A stretch of DNA of 8,009 nucleotides from Planctomycetota bacterium (lineage in GTDB: Bacteria > Planctomycetota > UBA1135 > GCA-002686595). Location: the NCBI GenBank assembly GCA_027623615.1, contig JAQBVH010000115.1:1-8009 (forward strand), read 5' to 3'. Shown here in pieces: positions 4,887 to 8,009 of this stretch (positions are counted from its first letter, which is position 1; every line of letters begins with the position of its first letter). The notes below the pieces were generated by a model. It was not told where the DNA came from and did no database searches. It saw only the letters and a list, made by a program, of their open reading frames with translations. The position numbers and the translations under genes were made by a program.

Positions 4887-6803
4887 ATGGCAGTTTCCTC
4901 CCGTCGGGTCCGTCAGTACGAGCTGGACCCCGAGGATCTGGAGCGACAGCTCGACGCCGCACTGGACGGCATGACTCCGGACGATCTCGAGCAGAGCCTC
5001 GGCGATTCGATCAAGGACGTCGTCCCCGGACAGATCGTCATCGCCAAGGTCGACACCGTGGACGAGCGCACTGGCCTCGTCATCATGGATGTCGGTGGCA
5101 AGTCCGAAGGCACGATCACCCTCTCGGAGTTCGGTGACGAGCTCCCGCAGCCCGGCCAGGAGTTCGAGGTCTACTTCGAGGGCCTGGACGAGTACGACAT
5201 GTCGGTGCTGTCCAAGCGCCGCGCCGATCGTCTGCGCTCCTGGGAGCGCGTCTCCCAGAAGTACAACGAGGGCGACGAGGTCCAGGGCATCTGCCAGCGC
5301 AAGATCAAGGGCGGCCTGCTCGTCGACGTCGAAGGCGTCAACGTCTTCTTGCCCGCCAGTCAGGTCAACCTGCGCCGCACGCACGAGATCAGTGACTTCA
5401 TCGGCGAGCCCGTTCGGGCCCGGATCATCAAGATCGATCCGGAGCGCATGAACATCGTCGTCTCGCGCCGCCGTCTCCTCGAGGAGGAGCGTCAGAAGCA
5501 GAAGGAGACCCTGCTCGCCGACATCGCCGAGGAGCAGATCCGCACCGGCGTGGTCAAGAACATCGCCGACTTCGGGGTGTTCGTCGACCTGGGCGGCATC
5601 GATGGCCTACTGCACATCACCGACATGTCCTGGGGCCGCATCTCGCACCCCTCGGAGATGGTCGAGCTCGATCAGGAGATCGAGGTCAAGGTGCTGCGCG
5701 TCGACTTCGACCGCGAGCGCATTGCGCTGGGCCTCAAGCAGAAGCAGGCCAGCCCCTGGGAGGGCATCGAAGCCCGCTACCCGGTCGGCTCCAAGCACAC
5801 CGGCAACGTGGTCAACATCATGTCCTACGGCGCCTTCGTGAAGCTCGAAGAGGGCATCGAAGGTCTGGTCCACATCTCCGAGATGTCCTGGACCCGCCGC
5901 GTGAACCACCCCTCGGAGCTGGTCAAGACCGCCGATGAGGTCGACGTGGTCGTGCTCGAGTTCAACCATCAGAAGCAGGAGATCTCGCTCGGCATGAAGC
6001 AAGCCGAGATGAACCCCTGGGACATGGTCGACGAGCACTACCCTATTGGCACGATCATCGAAGGCACCGTCCGCAACCTCACCTCCTACGGCGCGTTCGT
6101 GGAGATCGAGGAGGGCATCGACGGCCTCCTGCACGTCTCTGACATGAGCTGGACCAAGAAGGTCAGCCACCCGTCCGAGATGGTCAAGAAGGGTGACGAG
6201 CTGCAGTGCGTGGTCCTCTCCGTCGACAAGGAGAAGAAGCGCATCGCTCTCGGCAAGAAGCAGCTCAGCCCCGACCCGTGGAGTGAGCTGATCCCGAACA
6301 ACTACCACGTCGGCGACCTGCTCTCTGGCTACGTCACGAAGATCACCAACTTCGGTGTGTTCGTGAAGCTCGAGGACGACCTCGAGGGCCTGCTGCACAT
6401 CTCCGAGCTGACCGACGACCGCGACGCCAAGCCCGAAGACCTGCTCCAGCCTGGTCAGAAGGTCGAGGTGCGCGTCATCCGCGTCGACACCGACGAGCGC
6501 AAGATCGGCCTGTCCTACGTCCACTCCGACTTCGAGGAGAACGAGAACCTGGCCCCGATCGACCCCTCGACGATCGTCATCGACGACACGATGGAGGACC
6601 CCGGCCCGACTGTTGCGAAGGCTCCCAACGCCGACGCCGCCGCCGCGGAGGCCCCGGCCGCTGAGGCACCGGCGGAGGAACCTGCGGCCGCCGAGGCCCC
6701 TGCTGAGGAAGCCCCCGCTGGGGAAGCATCTGCTGGCGAAGCACCTGCTGAGGAGGCCCCGGCCGCCGAGGACGCTCCCGCCAAAGAGGAGAAGCCCGAA
6801 TAG
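4887..6803 (+). CDS. rpsA: 30S ribosomal protein S1, six S1 domains plus Ala/Pro/Glu tail
   Basis: The 638-residue product has six S1 RNA-binding repeats at about 46-115, 127-196, 217-287, 300-372, 387-459 and 475-547. The last four carry the typical pattern of an [FY]G[AV]FV strand followed by a GLLHIS-like motif. S1 binds the 30S subunit through its N-terminal domains and captures mRNA with the later ones. A short acidic N-terminal segment (about 10-40) precedes domain 1. After domain 6, a low-complexity tail (575-638) is rich in Ala, Glu and Pro, making the protein about 80 residues longer than E. coli S1 (557). The ATG at 4887 is preferred over the in-frame ATG at 4803, which would add 28 residues unlike the family (MAQESRAPGR...). 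Neither start has a good ribosome site. The gene follows plsC by 164 bases and is closed by a strong terminator. Confidence 0.95.
   Translation: MAVSSRRVRQYELDPEDLERQLDAALDGMTPDDLEQSLGDSIKDVVPGQIVIAKVDTVDERTGLVIMDVGGKSEGTITLSEFGDELPQPGQEFEVYFEGLDEYDMSVLSKRRADRLRSWERVSQKYNEGDEVQGICQRKIKGGLLVDVEGVNVFLPASQVNLRRTHEISDFIGEPVRARIIKIDPERMNIVVSRRRLLEEERQKQKETLLADIAEEQIRTGVVKNIADFGVFVDLGGIDGLLHITDMSWGRISHPSEMVELDQEIEVKVLRVDFDRERIALGLKQKQASPWEGIEARYPVGSKHTGNVVNIMSYGAFVKLEEGIEGLVHISEMSWTRRVNHPSELVKTADEVDVVVLEFNHQKQEISLGMKQAEMNPWDMVDEHYPIGTIIEGTVRNLTSYGAFVEIEEGIDGLLHVSDMSWTKKVSHPSEMVKKGDELQCVVLSVDKEKKRIALGKKQLSPDPWSELIPNNYHVGDLLSGYVTKITNFGVFVKLEDDLEGLLHISELTDDRDAKPEDLLQPGQKVEVRVIRVDTDERKIGLSYVHSDFEENENLAPIDPSTIVIDDTMEDPGPTVAKAPNADAAAAEAPAAEAPAEEPAAAEAPAEEAPAGEASAGEAPAEEAPAAEDAPAKEEKPE
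6648..6767 (+). repeat. Eight 15-base units coding a Glu-Ala-Pro-Ala-x tail in S1
   Basis: Eight successive 15-base units encode EAPAA, EAPAE, EPAAA, EAPAE, EAPAG, EASAG, EAPAE and EAPAA (residues 588-627 of S1), followed by EDAPA and a charged end, KEEKPE. The units differ at third positions; some use GCT, GCA and GAA while others use GCC and GAG. The array is therefore not a recent perfect duplication. Confidence 0.85.
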
Positions 6804-6844
6804 TCTGCCTGGACCGGCTCCGGCCGGCCCGGGCACGTGAACCT

Positions 6845-6878
6845 CGCGGGGGGCGGATCGCTCGATCCGCCCCCCGCG
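6845..6878 (+). terminator. Strong hairpin terminator after rpsA
   Basis: CGCGGGGGGCGGATC (6845-6859) pairs perfectly with GATCCGCCCCCCGCG (6864-6878), giving a 15-bp stem with loop GCTC. The following bases are TTGCTTGAG, a weak T-rich stretch. Its position 41 bases after the rpsA stop supports an intrinsic or hairpin-assisted terminator closing the cmk-plsC-rpsA region. Confidence 0.85.
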
Positions 6879-6917
6879 TTGCTTGAGCACCACCTCCTGC
6901 TTTCCAGGCCCGCCCCG

Positions 6918-6959
6918 ATGGACAGCTGCGGGAGAAACCCCGACCCTTGGAAGGAGTAG
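6918..6959 (+). other. Possible 13-codon leader ORF ending in a Shine-Dalgarno-like motif
   Basis: ATG at 6918 opens a frame of 13 codons (MDSCGRNPDPWKE) ending at TAG 6957-6959. The sequence AAGGAG (6951-6956) overlaps the last two codons. The lipoprotein ATG lies 25 bases beyond this motif, farther than usual spacing. No ribosome site precedes the small ORF, and it may be chance. Confidence 0.15.
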
Positions 6960-6981
6960 CCCTGGCTCCCGCTCTGTCGCC

Positions 6982-7977
6982 ATGCTCCGCGTCCTCGTAC
7001 CCAGCCTGCTCCTCGCCCTCAGCCTCGCTGGGTGCCAGTCCTCGAGCCGTAGCCGGATCACCCCGGTTCCGCCGCGGACGATCGAGGGCATCGCGTCGCG
7101 CTACCAGCCCATGTTCGCGGCCCTGCGCGGTGCGGTGATCGAGCACGAGGACGCGGTCGCGCGTCGAATCGCGAGCAACCTGCGCGCGCGCCTGAGCGCC
7201 GACGCAGCCCGCGACGAGGACGCACGCGTCCAGGATGCGCAGGCCTTGCTCGAGGGCTTCGACCGGATCCTCAAGGGCCGGGCCCTGATCGAGACCCTGG
7301 ACCTCGAGCTGCGCGTGCGGGCGCTCGAGGGCCAGCCGGCCGTGCAGGTCCTGCTCGCGGCGCGCACGAAGAGCCGCTCCCGGCTCGAGCTCCGGACCGG
7401 CGGCGCGACCCTGCGCATCCACCGCATCTCGCTGACCCCCGAAGGCAAGGAGAGCCGCGCCGTGCGCCGCACCGCGATGGGCAACTTGGCATCCCTCGTG
7501 CTGGACGAGGGCTGGCTCGAGGTGCCCCTGGCGATCTACGCGACGACGATCCCCTCGAACTGCCTGGCCGCGCGCACCCACTGGACCCTCGACCTCTTGG
7601 CGGGTGAGATCCTCGAGGAGGGACGACCCTACCCCGCCCAGGATGTCCATGTCTCGGGTGAGGAGCGCGTCGACCTGGCCGCCTTCCTGCCGAACAGCGT
7701 GGTCGAACCCGCGCATCTGGCGGCGTACGTGTGCCGCCCGGAGGTTGCCCTGGCGCCGATCCTCGAGCGCACCGTGCGCATCGCACCGGAGCATCGGGAA
7801 GAGGCCCTCGATCTGTTGACCCCGATGACGGTAAGCATGGTCGACGAGCAGCTCGCCAAGCTGGTCCCGACCTATCGCTGGCTGTCGCGCACCAACGCCC
7901 CCGGCCGGGACCCGCGGGCGTGGAAGGCCTGGCTGGAACATCGAGCAGAGGTCCGGGCGCAGCAAGGCTCGCGGTAG
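6982..7977 (+). CDS. Lipoprotein of unknown function
   Basis: The 331-residue product starts with a short lipoprotein signal peptide, MLRVLVPSLLLALSLAGC, whose lipobox LAGC predicts cleavage before C18. Residue +2 of the mature protein is Gln rather than Asp, which by the Lol sorting rule fits an outer-membrane location. A Ser/Arg/Pro-rich linker (19-33) follows. Next comes a mainly charged helical part with HEDAVARRIASNLRARLS and EGFDRILKGRALIETL, then a mixed region of short alternating strands (about 115-150). The C-terminal half contains C194 and C251, which could pair in the periplasm. It ends with the Trp-rich DPRAWKAWLEHRAE. I recognise no family. An in-frame TTG at 6883 would add 33 residues and bury the signal peptide, so the ATG at 6982 is chosen. 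It lies behind the rpsA terminator and so should have its own promoter, which I could not identify. Confidence 0.85.
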   Translation: MLRVLVPSLLLALSLAGCQSSSRSRITPVPPRTIEGIASRYQPMFAALRGAVIEHEDAVARRIASNLRARLSADAARDEDARVQDAQALLEGFDRILKGRALIETLDLELRVRALEGQPAVQVLLAARTKSRSRLELRTGGATLRIHRISLTPEGKESRAVRRTAMGNLASLVLDEGWLEVPLAIYATTIPSNCLAARTHWTLDLLAGEILEEGRPYPAQDVHVSGEERVDLAAFLPNSVVEPAHLAAYVCRPEVALAPILERTVRIAPEHREEALDLLTPMTVSMVDEQLAKLVPTYRWLSRTNAPGRDPRAWKAWLEHRAEVRAQQGSR

Positions 7978-8009
7978 CGGCGGGCAGCGAGTTCTCACCC
8001 GACCCTGGC

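Noticed and set aside
6648..6767. Repeat array as a CRISPR or mobile feature
   Set aside because: The 15-base units are in frame, have no spacers and encode an Ala/Pro/Glu tail of S1.
5607..7091. 494-codon minus-strand open frame opposite rpsA
   Set aside because: It is antisense to conserved S1 domains, with a repetitive Val/Asp/His/Leu composition expected from the complement of S1 repeats. It also runs through the terminator hairpin.
6577..7998. 473-codon minus-strand open frame opposite the lipoprotein
   Set aside because: It crosses the rpsA terminator and the S1 tail repeats, and has an Arg/Pro/Gly-rich composition with no domain signs. The + strand frame has a clear signal peptide and lipobox.

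Overview
This is an ordinary, densely coded stretch of a high-GC bacterial chromosome with all genes on the + strand. A UDP-2,3-diacylglucosamine hydrolase (lipid A synthesis) and a lipoprotein with a clean lipobox point to a Gram-negative, diderm cell. A sigma-54-type response regulator and the order cmk-plsC-rpsA would fit Planctomycetota or a deltaproteobacterial/myxobacterial lineage. That placement is inference from gene content and composition, not a measured assignment. I see no mobile element, CRISPR array, tRNA or rRNA.

Layout. (1) 1-416: the 3' end of an unrecognised gene whose product ends in one membrane helix; a 10-bp hairpin covers its stop codon. (2) 417-548: a non-coding spacer with two overlapping, mutually exclusive hairpins. 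(3) 549-3180: three genes joined by 4-base stop/start overlaps: a degenerate GGDEF protein that keeps the c-di-GMP inhibitory-site motif, an NtrC-family response regulator, and lpxH. (4) 3181-3433: a spacer rich in inverted repeats. (5) 3434-4722: cmk and plsC, again with a 4-base overlap. (6) 4723-4886: the rpsA leader, opening with a run of nine G. (7) 4887-6803: rpsA, with six S1 domains and an unusual Glu-Ala-Pro-Ala pentapeptide tail, closed by a strong 15-bp hairpin terminator. (8) 6982-7977: a lipoprotein of unknown function.

How the genes relate. The 549-3180 cluster looks like one transcript joining a possible c-di-GMP-sensing protein, a transcription activator and a lipid A enzyme, with no histidine kinase visible. 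The cmk-plsC-rpsA cluster is growth-related housekeeping: CMP phosphorylation, phosphatidic acid synthesis and translation.

The most notable points are the response regulator's AAA+ domain, which departs from consensus at four functionally important positions, and the degenerate GGDEF protein with a preserved RxxD site beside it. Shine-Dalgarno sequences are also generally absent or misplaced at gene starts. I did not find convincing evidence of a wholly new system.
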